Made by a program: the position numbers and the translations under genes. A DNA stretch of 64,000 nucleotides, taken from the NCBI RefSeq assembly GCF_025642135.1, contig NZ_CP106793.1, positions 4,282,001-4,346,000 on the forward strand, in the 5' to 3' direction. The notes under the pieces were generated by a model. That model did not search any database, was not told where the DNA came from, and saw only the letters and a program-made list of their open reading frames with translations. Each line of letters opens with the position of its first letter. Within the stretch, counting starts at the first letter, position 1. Positions 23,941 to 32,262 of the stretch are shown in pieces. The stretch comes from Streptomyces cynarae. GTDB lineage: Bacteria > Actinomycetota > Actinomycetes > Streptomycetales > Streptomycetaceae.

Positions 23941-24574
23941 CCAACCGAGATTCGAAAGCCTGGAAGGCTTACGGGGCACTGGAAAGTCGACGATCGCTCC
24001 GATGCTCGCGGCTGCCCGTCAAGCCGTCCTCGTTCCCACCGTGCCCGCCTTCTACCAGCCCCTCCGGCGCGAGGTGGACAGGCGGACGAACGTCGAAGCC
24101 CGGATGTGCCTCTACCTCTCGGCACTGTTCACGGCAGCCGAAGAGATCCAGCGCCACCTCAGAAGCGGCGTTCCGGTGGTCGTGGAGAGCTACTTCGCCC
24201 GGTGCCTCACCAGCCACCGGGCCCTGGGCGCCCGGCTCGGCGTCACTCTGCCGGCCTGGCTGCCGACACCCGTCACCTACTACCTCGTATGCGCTGACAA
24301 CGAACGCCGGCGCCGCCTCGCATCACGGAACAAGCCGACATCGCGATGGGACGCGCTGACGGAGCCCGACACGGACCAAGTGACGGATGCTTACGCCTCG
24401 TTCCCGATGCAACGCATCGACACCACGGGGCTCACCCCTGAAGAAGTCCTCCGCGTGATCACCGCCACCGATACGCAAGGAGCGCACTCCCATGCAGACA
24501 CAGAGCCTGTGGGAGCACACCCTCACCTTCTTTCCGCAGTTCCTCGCGACCCTGCAGGAACGCGTTGCTCCTGA
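23933..24574 (+). CDS. P-loop kinase-like protein (dTMP-kinase type) with a TTA codon
   Basis: A 213-residue P-loop protein resembling thymidylate kinases. Walker A is EGLRGTGKST at residues about 11-20. YYLVCADNERRRRLASR resembles the LID region of nucleoside monophosphate kinases, and VVVESYFARCLTSHRAL occupies the place of the DRY-type nucleotide-binding segment. GTG 23933 overlaps the radical SAM stop by 8 bp. Leucine 13, inside the P-loop, is encoded by TTA (23969-23971), the rare codon read by the bldA tRNA in Streptomyces, so full translation would be tied to development. The last 83 bp overlap the methyltransferase gene. It may phosphorylate the radical SAM product; this is inference. 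Confidence 0.75.
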   Translation: MPDQPRFESLEGLRGTGKSTIAPMLAAARQAVLVPTVPAFYQPLRREVDRRTNVEARMCLYLSALFTAAEEIQRHLRSGVPVVVESYFARCLTSHRALGARLGVTLPAWLPTPVTYYLVCADNERRRRLASRNKPTSRWDALTEPDTDQVTDAYASFPMQRIDTTGLTPEEVLRVITATDTQGAHSHADTEPVGAHPHLLSAVPRDPAGTRCS

Positions 24575-25154
24575 TGCCACGGTCGCGGTCGTCGGTGCAA
24601 GCGACGGCAAGTTCGTCCTGCCCCTGGCCGCGGCTGGGTACCGCGTAGTGGCCATCGAACGCGACGCGCTCGCCGTGCACGGAGGTGAGGTCCGCCTCCC
24701 GGGCGGCATCGACGTACACGCCATGGGATTGATCGACCGGCTCAAGCTGGAGGAACTCCGGGCCCGTGTGCAGGTGATCGAAGAGGACTTCCTTGCGGGG
24801 GAACCTCTGGACGTGCCGTGCGAGGCGGTCTGGACGAGCTGCTCGTGGCACTACAGTGCCAACCACCACCGCCCTCTCGCCGAGTTCGTCGACCGCATGC
24901 AGCGCCTGGTCCGCCCGGGCGGTGTGTTCGGTGCGGAGTTCATGATGCCCGTGGAACAGCGCCACCACATGGTGGAGCACTACACCTCTCCCGAACGCCT
25001 GCACCGTCACTTCCTCGGCGACTGGGACGTGCTGCTCACCCTGCGCACGAACGAGTTCATTGAGCGGCCCCACATCGGCCAGCCACACGACCACATCCAT
25101 CGCATGGGCCTGCTCCTGGCGGCCCGTTCGTCCGCCCACACCGACCGTCTCTGA
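24492..25154 (+). CDS. SAM-dependent methyltransferase
   Basis: A 220-residue class I methyltransferase. Motif I is VAVVGASDGKFVLPLAAAGY followed by RVVAIERD (residues about 31-58); motif post-I acid and the CEAVWTSCSWHYSAN segment (motif II/IV) follow, then LVRPGGVFGAEF (motif III-like). The acceptor is unknown. ATG 24492 has AAGGAG ten bases upstream and lies 83 bp inside the 3' end of the kinase-like gene, a long overlap for this genome. It is followed after 11 bp by the CYTH gene, so radical SAM, kinase, methyltransferase and CYTH genes form one operon. Confidence 0.82.
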   Translation: MQTQSLWEHTLTFFPQFLATLQERVAPDATVAVVGASDGKFVLPLAAAGYRVVAIERDALAVHGGEVRLPGGIDVHAMGLIDRLKLEELRARVQVIEEDFLAGEPLDVPCEAVWTSCSWHYSANHHRPLAEFVDRMQRLVRPGGVFGAEFMMPVEQRHHMVEHYTSPERLHRHFLGDWDVLLTLRTNEFIERPHIGQPHDHIHRMGLLLAARSSAHTDRL

Positions 25155-25165
25155 GAGAAGGATCC

Positions 25166-25753
25166 ATGAAGCACGAGTACGAGGCGAAGTTCCTGGCCGT
25201 CGACGTCGCCGACCTGCAGGCCAAGCTGTCTGCCCTCGGTGCCGTCCAGGCGCTCCCCCGCACCCTCCTCACCCGCAAGATCTTCGAGAACGACTCCCTC
25301 GACGGCGGGGCGTGGCTCCGTCTGCGAGACGAAGGCACCCGCTCGACGCTCACGCTCAAGCAGGTCACTGATGCCACGACGATCGACGGCACCAAGGAGA
25401 TCGAGACCGAGGTCGCCGACCTGCACGCCATGGCCGACATCCTCCGCCGAGTCGGCCTTACCGAGGTCCGCTACCAGGAGAACTACCGCGAGGAGTGGCG
25501 TCTGGGAGAGGTCGCCTTCGACTTCGACACCTGGCCCGACCTCCCCACGTTCCTGGAGATCGAAGGGCCCGACGAAGCGTCCGTCCGACAGGCCGCCGAT
25601 CTCTTGGGGCTTGACTACTCCCAGGCCCGGTTCGGCAGCGTCGACGAGATCTACAAGAGCGAGGCCGGCCGCGACATCCTCGCCGAGCCCACCCTGCTGT
25701 TCTCCGATGGCGAGAAGCAGGAGAAGGCTTCCTCGGCGGCCCAGGGAGCCTAA
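25166..25753 (+). CDS. CYTH-domain protein (class IV adenylate cyclase / triphosphatase fold)
   Basis: A 195-residue triphosphate-tunnel enzyme. The opening EYEAKFL is the ExExK signature of CYTH proteins; GAWLRLRDEG, STLTLKQV, TKEIETEV and YRENYREEW-like YQENYREEWRLG provide the alternating basic and acidic strands lining the tunnel. FEIEGP-like FLEIEGPDEAS closes it. Members cleave triphosphates or make cyclic AMP; which applies is not evident. ATG 25166 has GAAGGA closely upstream. It is the last gene of the plus-strand cassette operon; a triphosphatase next to a kinase and HAD, HD and Nudix hydrolases strengthens the nucleotide theme. Confidence 0.85.
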   Translation: MKHEYEAKFLAVDVADLQAKLSALGAVQALPRTLLTRKIFENDSLDGGAWLRLRDEGTRSTLTLKQVTDATTIDGTKEIETEVADLHAMADILRRVGLTEVRYQENYREEWRLGEVAFDFDTWPDLPTFLEIEGPDEASVRQAADLLGLDYSQARFGSVDEIYKSEAGRDILAEPTLLFSDGEKQEKASSAAQGA

Positions 25754-25772
25754 TCGGGGAAGCGTCCGAACC

Positions 25773-26144
25773 ATGCTGACGGAAATCGCCTTACAGCACA
25801 GGGTGATCCCCGGGATCGCAGAATTCGCCCGAGGGGGACTACCCGCCCCAGCGGCCACGGACGACGGCAACGAATGGGTCGACGGGTTCTGCTGGCTCTA
25901 TTGCGGCCAGCGCTGGACACGCGTCCTGTGGATCGGCCCCGCGAGCGTCGCCGGCGCCCAGGCGCCCATGTATGCATGCGGACCCTGCATCCGCGAGCTC
26001 CAAGCACGCGTCTGGGAGTCGCTACTCAGCAGGGATGAACCGACTCACTCTGACCGGCTGTACGAGCCCACCGCCCCAAGACCAACCTCGGGCCGACGTA
26101 CTGGCAGAAACCGCGGCCAGAGCCGGTTCCTCCGCCACGGTTAA
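25773..26144 (+). CDS. small cysteine-containing hypothetical protein
   Basis: A 123-residue protein with no family I recognise. It has the pairs WLYCGQ and YACGPCIRELQARVW, which may bind metal, and a basic, unstructured tail. It begins 19 bp after the CYTH stop at ATG 25773 and has a TTA codon at residue 7 (MLTEIALQH), so like the kinase gene it would depend on bldA. Its 3' end faces the minus-strand coiled-coil gene, with a hairpin between. Similar small proteins are common in Streptomyces integrative elements, from general knowledge. Confidence 0.6.
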   Translation: MLTEIALQHRVIPGIAEFARGGLPAPAATDDGNEWVDGFCWLYCGQRWTRVLWIGPASVAGAQAPMYACGPCIRELQARVWESLLSRDEPTHSDRLYEPTAPRPTSGRRTGRNRGQSRFLRHG

Positions 26145-26147
26145 GCC

Positions 26148-26209
26148 CCCGCCCTGGCCACGGACGAGCCTGCCGTCCCCCGCGGCACGAGCCCTGTGGC
26201 CAGGGCGGG
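26148..26209. terminator. bidirectional hairpin between convergent genes
   Basis: Perfect 14-bp arms CCCGCCCTGGCCAC and GTGGCCAGGGCGGG with a 34-nt loop separate the cassette operon from the minus-strand gene at 26267. It probably ends transcription from both sides. Confidence 0.6.
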
Positions 26210-26266
26210 TCTCCTGCAGTACACCCACGGGCGCCACGCCCGTTGACGCCTCCGCCCGCAGGGAAG

Positions 26267-26830
26267 CTACTCTCCGCTTCCCTGCGCGCGGAGGCGCTCG
26301 ATCTCCTTCTCCAATGCGGCTACTCGCCGCTCAAGCTCCGTACGGGTCAGCCTCTTCGGCCGCGAAGAAGGTGCTGGCTTCACAGGGGACCGCGGTTCTC
26401 CGGCCAGCCCAATCGGTTCGAAGGCCACGATCGCTGATGGGTCCTTCCCGCACTCCGGGCACTGCATTGATGACGAACCGTGCAGCGTGGGCTTGCGATT
26501 CTCGCAATGCCGCCGAGTCTCAACGATGTGGCCGCAATAGAGCCGTACGCGCCACCGCATGATCTCGCGCTCAGCGGTCTTGAAGTTGCGCAGCATGTCC
26601 AGTGCCCTGTCTGCGGCTGCGCGGCGACCTGCTGCGAGCACAGGGTCTGCCCGTTCTTCGGCCTCCTTCGCAGCGAGCACCTTCTCCACCCAACGTTCGA
26701 TGTTCTCCGACTGCTCCTGCTGTCGGTGATCACCGCGGGTGAGCTGGTAGTCCTCCAACGGACAGCCGTGGCTCTCGTACTCCACCTCCCGCATGGCCGA
26801 CACCGTAGTCCTGGGCAACGGGGCGCTCAT
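26267..26830 (-). CDS. hypothetical protein with zinc-ribbon-like cysteines and C-terminal coiled coil
   Basis: A 187-residue protein of unknown function. Residues about 95-135 hold LYCGHIVETRRHCENRKP and MQCPECGK, a CxH...C...CxxC set that could bind zinc. The last 30 residues form a coiled coil (RTELERRVAALEKEIERLRA). The N-terminal half is helical and charged (EQSENIERWVEKVLAAKEAE). I start at ATG 26830; MREVEYESHG, twelve residues in, is an alternative. It lies just downstream of the relaxase gene and on its strand, so it may be an accessory of the mobilization operon. Confidence 0.62.
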   Translation of the reverse strand: MSAPLPRTTVSAMREVEYESHGCPLEDYQLTRGDHRQQEQSENIERWVEKVLAAKEAEERADPVLAAGRRAAADRALDMLRNFKTAEREIMRWRVRLYCGHIVETRRHCENRKPTLHGSSSMQCPECGKDPSAIVAFEPIGLAGEPRSPVKPAPSSRPKRLTRTELERRVAALEKEIERLRAQGSGE

Positions 26831-26957
26831 GCAGAGTTCTTTCCCGGTCGACTGTGATGCCGCTCTGTGCCGAGCTGGACAGCCGACGATGGCTAAGTGA
26901 TCGTGCACGACCGAGTGGACTCCTTGACCGCCCGGAGCCCGCTCGGTCATGGTCGCG

Positions 26958-28670
26958 CTAACGTCGGGGACGGGCGTCCCCTCCTTGAGTGGCGACACGG
27001 GCGGCCTGCTGCGGTGTCGGGATCGGGCTTCCCGCTGGCCAAGCCCCGGTGGTTGAGCGTCGGCGGGCAGCTTCGGCTCGGCGGTTGGGTGCCGGGTTTC
27101 GGCCGGTGTGCTGGATGCGGGTGATCAGGACGCGGGCAGGATGACGGGCGGTGGTCAGCTCGCGCTGTGCGGCGGCTTCCTTGAGGAGCTGGTGGGGTTG
27201 GTGGCCGCGGGCTTCGGCGTCGGCGAGCACGGTGGCGAGTGCCGGCCAGGCCGGGTCGGCGAGGATCCGCTTGGCGTGGTCGGGGACTGCCGCTCGTACG
27301 TCGCTGGCCAGGACGCCACACGCTTGGGCCCTTGGGGGCCGGGCTGCGAGTTCGGTGAGCGTGGGGGTGAGGGCGTGGTCGGCGGCGGTCCGGAGGTGCT
27401 GGACTGCCTGGCGGGCCGCTTCGGCTTGGTGGGCGTGGTTCTTTGCTTCGTGCCAGCGTCCGGCGACGATGGCGGCCCAGACAAGACCGGCGAGCAGGAC
27501 GGCGAGTGCGCTGCCGTCGGGACCGGTGGCGGTGTGGACGATGTCGCGTGCCGCGCTGCGCAGCGCGTGGGCGGCGCGGTCTTCGGCGCGGATCTGGGAG
27601 CGCTGGGCTCGGGCGAACGCCTTGGAGGCGGCTCGGAGTTCGGCGCGCAGGTTGGCGGGTGCTTTCTGGGCGGTGGCTTCGAGCAGCTCGCCGAGGGCTG
27701 CGATGTGGGCCTGGGCGTGTGTGTCGTCGGCGAGGCCGGTGTGGAGGGTGTCGAGGGCGTCGGTGGCCTGCTGCCAGGGGGTGCTGGGGTGGTTGCGGCG
27801 GGCGGTGGGGTGTTCTTCGGGTCGGCCGGATTCAAGGCGGGCCTTGATCTTGGGCAGGGAGAGGTCAGGGGAGATTTTGCTTCCGGGGTGGTAGATCTGC
27901 TCGCCGGCCACGTTGACGTCGCCGGGGCGGCCGGCGGCGTAGCCGAGGAGGTCTCCTGACGGACCACGTCGCGCTTTGACCTCGATGCCGTCGGCTTCGA
28001 GGTAGGCGATGAATTCCTCGGCGCCTGTCACGTGGGGGATGGCGGCGCGTATGCGGTCCTGGAGCCATTCGGGGCTGGTCTGGTCCCAGCCGAGGCGTTC
28101 GGCCTTGTGCATCTCGGCCTGGGTGGGCCGTCGGGCACCGGTGCGGTCGCCCTTCTTCAGCCGGCGCAGCCCGTAGTCCTTCTCGATCTCGCGGCAGGCG
28201 TCGCCGACGCGCACGCCGCTGTCGTGGAGTTTGGGGCGGCGGCCGTCTTCGCGGACGGTGGTAGCGAGGATGTGGATGTGGTCGTCGGCGTGGCGTACGG
28301 CGATCCAGCGGCAGGCCAGGTCGTCGCCGGCGGGGGCGATGTCGGCGGCTTGGACAATGCGCTGGGCGATCTCGGCCCACTCGGCGTCGGAGAGGTAGCG
28401 GTCCTCGGGCGCGGCGCGGACGGGGCAGTGCCAGACGTGGTCGGTGACCTTCTGGCCGAACTCGTTGTTGCGCAGGCGTACGGGCGCGTCGAGGTGGCGG
28501 CCGAGTTCGGTGAGCGTGGCGTTCTCGTCACGGCCGGGGTCGGGCATGCCGAGCATGGCGAATCCGGCCACGATGTGCGGGTCGAGGTGTTCGTCGCGGC
28601 GGCCGGGGCCGTAGAGGTAGGCGAGCAGGCCGCGGGTGTTGGACCCGGCCGGTTTGATGGCGGCGATCAC
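26958..28670 (-). CDS. relaxase / mobilization nuclease (MobA/VirD2-like)
   Basis: A 570-residue relaxase that should nick the element at its oriT and lead the single strand into a recipient. The N-terminal domain holds the three-histidine motif HADDHIHIL (residues about 127-135) and the opening MIAAIKPAGSNTRGLLAYLYGPG typical of Streptomyces mobile elements, with the catalytic Tyr probably in this early part. The C-terminal 300 residues are Ala/Arg-rich helices. GTG 28670 has GGAGG seven bases upstream and overlaps the MobC-like stop by 4 bp, so both are translated together. It marks the element as mobilizable. Confidence 0.87.
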   Translation of the reverse strand: MIAAIKPAGSNTRGLLAYLYGPGRRDEHLDPHIVAGFAMLGMPDPGRDENATLTELGRHLDAPVRLRNNEFGQKVTDHVWHCPVRAAPEDRYLSDAEWAEIAQRIVQAADIAPAGDDLACRWIAVRHADDHIHILATTVREDGRRPKLHDSGVRVGDACREIEKDYGLRRLKKGDRTGARRPTQAEMHKAERLGWDQTSPEWLQDRIRAAIPHVTGAEEFIAYLEADGIEVKARRGPSGDLLGYAAGRPGDVNVAGEQIYHPGSKISPDLSLPKIKARLESGRPEEHPTARRNHPSTPWQQATDALDTLHTGLADDTHAQAHIAALGELLEATAQKAPANLRAELRAASKAFARAQRSQIRAEDRAAHALRSAARDIVHTATGPDGSALAVLLAGLVWAAIVAGRWHEAKNHAHQAEAARQAVQHLRTAADHALTPTLTELAARPPRAQACGVLASDVRAAVPDHAKRILADPAWPALATVLADAEARGHQPHQLLKEAAAQRELTTARHPARVLITRIQHTGRNPAPNRRAEAARRRSTTGAWPAGSPIPTPQQAARVATQGGDARPRR

Positions 28671-29401
28671 GCAGCTGCCTCCGTCTCCGGATCGGCGGGC
28701 TGGCGCAGGGCCTCGGCGATCAGCTCCAGCAGGTCGTGGAGCTCGGTCAAGCGCTGGCGAATGTCGGACGGGGTCTGATCGCTGTTGAGGGCTCGGGCGA
28801 TCTGGTTGACGTTGACGCCGATCCGGTTGAGCTGGCGCAGGACCTGGGCGCGGAAGATGTGCGTGCGGCGGCGGTCCTCGGACAGGGGCAGGTTGGCGGT
28901 GAACCGGCCGCTGATGAATGCGAGGACGATGTCGGCGGCGAAACCGGACTCGCCCTTGTAGCCGTGCTCGGTGGCAGCCTCCTGGAGCAGGACGTGCTCG
29001 TCGCCGGTGAAGCGCAGGGGGCCGACGCGTACGGTCCGCTTGGTGCCGGTGAAACGGCGGATCGCCGGCTGGACGCTCTGCACGGCTCGATCCTCGGCGG
29101 CTGGCACGGTGGCGGGTGCGGGGTGGAGGATCTGGCGCTGGACGGTGTGGAGCGTCTCCGGGTCGGCGCTGCCCTCGGCCCCGAGCCCCTGGTCCTGCGC
29201 CCCCTGGCGCTGGGCCGTCTCCGCCACCCCCGGGGCGGAGACCCCCGAAGACCGGCCTTGAGTCGGACTCGGGGTACTACTGGCTCCGCCAGGGGCACCC
29301 CGTCCGAACGCACGCCGCAGACGGTTCATCAGCGTAGAGGACTTCGTCAGCGGTATCGGCTCGTCTGGGGTGTCTTGAGGGTGGTGCGGGTTGTGCGTCA
29401 C
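28667..29401 (-). CDS. MobC-like relaxosome accessory protein
   Basis: A 244-residue protein whose C-terminal half (residues about 125-235) is a MobC/ribbon-helix-helix type: GPLRFTGDEHVLLQEAATEH, then RAQVLRQLNRIGVNVNQIAR, the conserved signature before the end. It should help the relaxase bind oriT. The N-terminal 110 residues are low-complexity. GTG 29401 is chosen; the frame is open to GTG 29557, but that extension contains a TTA and poor third-position GC. It sits between the DUF2637 gene and the relaxase gene in one minus-strand operon. Confidence 0.78.
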   Translation of the reverse strand: MTHNPHHPQDTPDEPIPLTKSSTLMNRLRRAFGRGAPGGASSTPSPTQGRSSGVSAPGVAETAQRQGAQDQGLGAEGSADPETLHTVQRQILHPAPATVPAAEDRAVQSVQPAIRRFTGTKRTVRVGPLRFTGDEHVLLQEAATEHGYKGESGFAADIVLAFISGRFTANLPLSEDRRRTHIFRAQVLRQLNRIGVNVNQIARALNSDQTPSDIRQRLTELHDLLELIAEALRQPADPETEAAA

Positions 29402-29573
29402 GGGCGGTGCTCCAGGAGGGGTGGGCAAGGCGGGCAATTCCGCAGGAGGGGGCGGCGGAGTGGGGACAGTCACCGCCTCGTCCACAGATGTGGATAAGCG
29501 GGCGGCGAGTGAGACCGGTGGCCGACTGGCCGGGGTGACCGGAAGGGTTCCGGTCACCCCGTGGAGATTCCGG

Positions 29574-30371
29574 TCAGCCGCTGTCCGGACCGGTCTCGGC
29601 GGCGGCTTCGATTTCGGACCGGAGGGTGGTCATCACGTCGGTCTGCCGCTCGCTGCTGATCGTCAGGCCCTTGGCCTTGACGGCATTCCGGAGCAGTGAC
29701 CGGGTGAGCGTGCCGTGCTCGGCGAGGGCGATCCGGCCGATCTCCACGAGTTCCTCAAGCGTGGCGCCGGGCGGGCGGCCACCGCGCGGCCTGCTCTCCG
29801 CAATCTCGGACGGTGGGTTCGACGGCTGGCACGACACGGCGGTCGGCGGCACGGGCTGGGCGGGCTCGGCCGGTGGCTCGGCGAGCGTGGCGGGGGCGGT
29901 GACCGGTGGTTCCGGCGCCTGGACCGGCGCGGGTTCCGGATGGCCCGCAGGCTGGTCGACGAGCTGATGGATCTGCCGCATCAGGACGCCGAAGGCCAGC
30001 AGCGCTGCGGTCGGGGGGACCGCGGCGACCACGTAGTCGAGCAGCGGAACGGTGCCTGCGCTGCCGGTTCCGTTGACTCCGGCAACGTTGAGCGCGATGG
30101 AGCCGACCGATCCGGTGGCCGTCAGGGCGATCGCCCACCTGTCGGTCACCCTGCGCAGGCCCGCGCGGAGCATGAGCAGTTCGCCCGCGACGATGAAGGC
30201 GTCCAGGGTCGCCGGCCAGGCCCAGCGTCGGGTGGTGGAGCTGCGCAGCCCGTGCTGTCCGGCGACCTCGGCGAGGTGTGCGTACGACAGCCAGAATCCG
30301 CTGATGGTGAGGGCGACGATGACGACTCCGGCTGCACCGAGCGTGTACCGCTCGATGTCCTTCTTGGTCAT
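29574..30371 (-). CDS. DUF2637 membrane protein (SpdB-like plasmid protein)
   Basis: A 265-residue protein with four transmembrane segments in the first 145 residues (GAAGVVIVALTISGFWLSYA; LDAFIVAGELLMLRA; WAIALTATGSVGSIALNVAG; LDYVVAAVPPTAALLAFGVL), then a Pro/Ala linker and a soluble end with GRPPGATLEELVEIGRIALAEHG-type helix-turn-helix character. The fold and context match DUF2637 proteins of actinobacterial plasmids and integrative elements, which are thought to aid transfer or spread. ATG 30371 has AAGGA ten bases upstream. It heads the mobilization operon, next to the repeat-rich region at 30372-30860. Confidence 0.78.
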   Translation of the reverse strand: MTKKDIERYTLGAAGVVIVALTISGFWLSYAHLAEVAGQHGLRSSTTRRWAWPATLDAFIVAGELLMLRAGLRRVTDRWAIALTATGSVGSIALNVAGVNGTGSAGTVPLLDYVVAAVPPTAALLAFGVLMRQIHQLVDQPAGHPEPAPVQAPEPPVTAPATLAEPPAEPAQPVPPTAVSCQPSNPPSEIAESRPRGGRPPGATLEELVEIGRIALAEHGTLTRSLLRNAVKAKGLTISSERQTDVMTTLRSEIEAAAETGPDSG

Positions 30372-30860
30372 CGACAGCCGTCCTTCGTCGGGACGGTGCC
30401 CCCGGTAGGTGGGGCTGGGTGTGGGGGTAGGGAGGGTCAAGCGGGGTGCTCCTGGGGTTTGGCGGTGTGATCCGTCTTGCCGTCTTGGCCGTTGCAAGCG
30501 CAGGTCAGGGCCGGTACGGCAGGGCGTGGATGTGCCGTACCGGCGGCGTTCGGGCGTCGTCCGGCGTGTGCGGCGCGGCCTGACGGCGGGCGGCCTGCCG
30601 GCGGCGTCTCGTCGTGTCCCCGGCCGGGCGGGACGGCACTTCCACGTTGTGCCGTCCCACTCGGCGGGGCTGTGACCTGCGGTGATACGGCGAGGACGCG
30701 TGGGACGGCGCAAGACGGATCCGGGCGGCGTCCTCCCGGCGGCAGCGATTCACCATGATCGCTTTGCCGTCTTGTCGCCGGCTGCCGTCTTGCCCGCATG
30801 CCGTTTGACCTGCGGAATCACGGCAGGGACGGCAGGGACGCCCACCGGGGGATGCGGGGG
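30372..30860. other. repeat-rich intergenic region, possible oriT or origin
   Basis: No credible gene is present in these 489 bp. They hold two perfect inverted repeats: GCCGGTACGGCA (30510-30521) with TGCCGTACCGGC (30533-30544), and GGGACGGCAC (30630-30639) with GTGCCGTCCC (30650-30659). They also hold five copies of CCGTCTTG (30472, 30480, 30767, 30785, and inverted at 30711-30718). The place between the DUF3631 gene and the mobilization operon suits an oriT, a replication origin or a repressor array. Confidence 0.55.
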
Positions 30861-32123
30861 TCAGTCTGCGCTGGGGGCGGCAGGCTCGGTGTCCGCTGAG
30901 TGGACAGTGGGGCAGTAGCGCCGCCAGGCGTCGAGGAACTTGTTGCGCATGTAGCCCTTGCGCTGGGTTCCGTCGGGGAGGCGAACGTTGCCGGGCCTGA
31001 TGTCGAACTCCCGGAGCATCGCTGCCAGGTCCTTGGCGTTCAGCCCGTTGCGTCCCCACTCCGCCCAGGGGCTCTCGGCATCCTGCCGGAGCTGGTGGAG
31101 TAGTTCGTCCGTGGTAAGGCTGTCGGGCTCGCGCTGGGCTACGAACACCCTGCGGATGTCGGCGAGGATTCGGGCTCCCCCGGGCCGGTCCTCCTCTGCC
31201 TCGACCTCTGCGGCGACCATCCGTGCGCACGCTTCTCGGGCGCGACGGGGCCAGGATCCGGCGGCCAGGTCCGCGATGATGACCAACGGCTCCCAGGTGT
31301 CGGCGGCCCGGTCCTCCACCGGCATGTCCGGCTCCAGGTCCGCTGCCTCATCCAGCAGCGGCCTTGCCCATGCAGCGATCCGGTCGCGCAGGTCGTGCAG
31401 AGCGGGGATGTCGCGTCGGGAGCGGAAGGGCTTGACGCGCTCGCCCTCCGCCCGGCGGCGCATACGGATCACCACAGCCCGGTCCATGATCGTGTCGGGC
31501 AGGTCACCGATCCCCGCGAGGGCCGCCATGGCAAAGGTGGCGAACCGGTGCGGGGTGTGGTCGTTGCCGACCACCCGCGTGACGTAGCGGTTGCGTTGGT
31601 GGCCGGCGTTGAGCAGGCCGCGCATCTCCTCGTTCTTCTCCGCCATCTTCGGCGTGCCGAAGATGGTGTCCGCCTCGTCCACCAGGAGCGTGGGCGGCTC
31701 CTCGGTGATCGACCGGAACACCGCAGCCGGTGTGGTGTTGATGGTGAGCATCGGCTCGTGGACCGTCTCGGTCAGTACGTCCAGCAGCCGCGACTTGCCG
31801 CACCGCTTCGCCGGCCCCACCACCGCCAGACGCGGCGCGTGCTGCCAGGCCGGCTGCAGATGCGTCGCCGCCACCCACAGCGTCACCGCATCCAGCGCCT
31901 CCGGCGAGGGCAGGATCACGAACTTCGCTATCTGCTCACGCAGTTCGTCCAGCAGCGCCGAGCCGACGGTCGGCTCCGGATCCGGCGCCCGGGTCTCGGC
32001 CGCCGCGACCGACGCAGCGTGCTCGGGTTCGCCCTGGTCGGGATTGCCCGGCACCGCGACCGACGGCCATGCGGTGGCAGGGGATACGGGGGTGGAATAG
32101 GGCGCAGGGTTCTCAGGTTGCAC
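30861..32123 (-). CDS. DUF3631 ATPase of mobile elements
   Basis: A 420-residue P-loop ATPase. Walker A is VVGPAKRCGKSRLLDVL (about residues 100-116) and Walker B TLLVDEADTIFG; the arginine-finger region is MDRAVVIRMRRRAEGE. The C-terminal half (residues about 230-400) is the DUF3631 domain with KDLAAMLREFDIRPGNVR and RKGYMRNKFLDAWRRYCP. Such proteins stand in for helicase or replication functions in actinobacterial plasmids and integrative elements. GTG 32123 has GAGGAG nine bases upstream. It is divergent in function from, but on the same strand as, the excisionase-like gene, with a palindromic operator in the gap. Confidence 0.82.
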   Translation of the reverse strand: MQPENPAPYSTPVSPATAWPSVAVPGNPDQGEPEHAASVAAAETRAPDPEPTVGSALLDELREQIAKFVILPSPEALDAVTLWVAATHLQPAWQHAPRLAVVGPAKRCGKSRLLDVLTETVHEPMLTINTTPAAVFRSITEEPPTLLVDEADTIFGTPKMAEKNEEMRGLLNAGHQRNRYVTRVVGNDHTPHRFATFAMAALAGIGDLPDTIMDRAVVIRMRRRAEGERVKPFRSRRDIPALHDLRDRIAAWARPLLDEAADLEPDMPVEDRAADTWEPLVIIADLAAGSWPRRAREACARMVAAEVEAEEDRPGGARILADIRRVFVAQREPDSLTTDELLHQLRQDAESPWAEWGRNGLNAKDLAAMLREFDIRPGNVRLPDGTQRKGYMRNKFLDAWRRYCPTVHSADTEPAAPSAD

Positions 32124-32262
32124 CAGGTGGCTCCTCTTCTGCGCCGCCGGGCATGCAGGCCCAGCGGCGCGGATCGTTCGTTGGAGACGGGCGACGGGGA
32201 TTCCCGAGCCTCCGGCGTTGCCGCGCCGGAGGCTCGCTGCGTTCAGAGACTGAACACGCTCT

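Noticed and set aside
30505..31230. Open frames over the repeat-rich gap and the end of the DUF3631 gene
   Set aside because: They are low-complexity Arg/Pro frames crossing a real gene in another frame and lacking ribosome binding sites.
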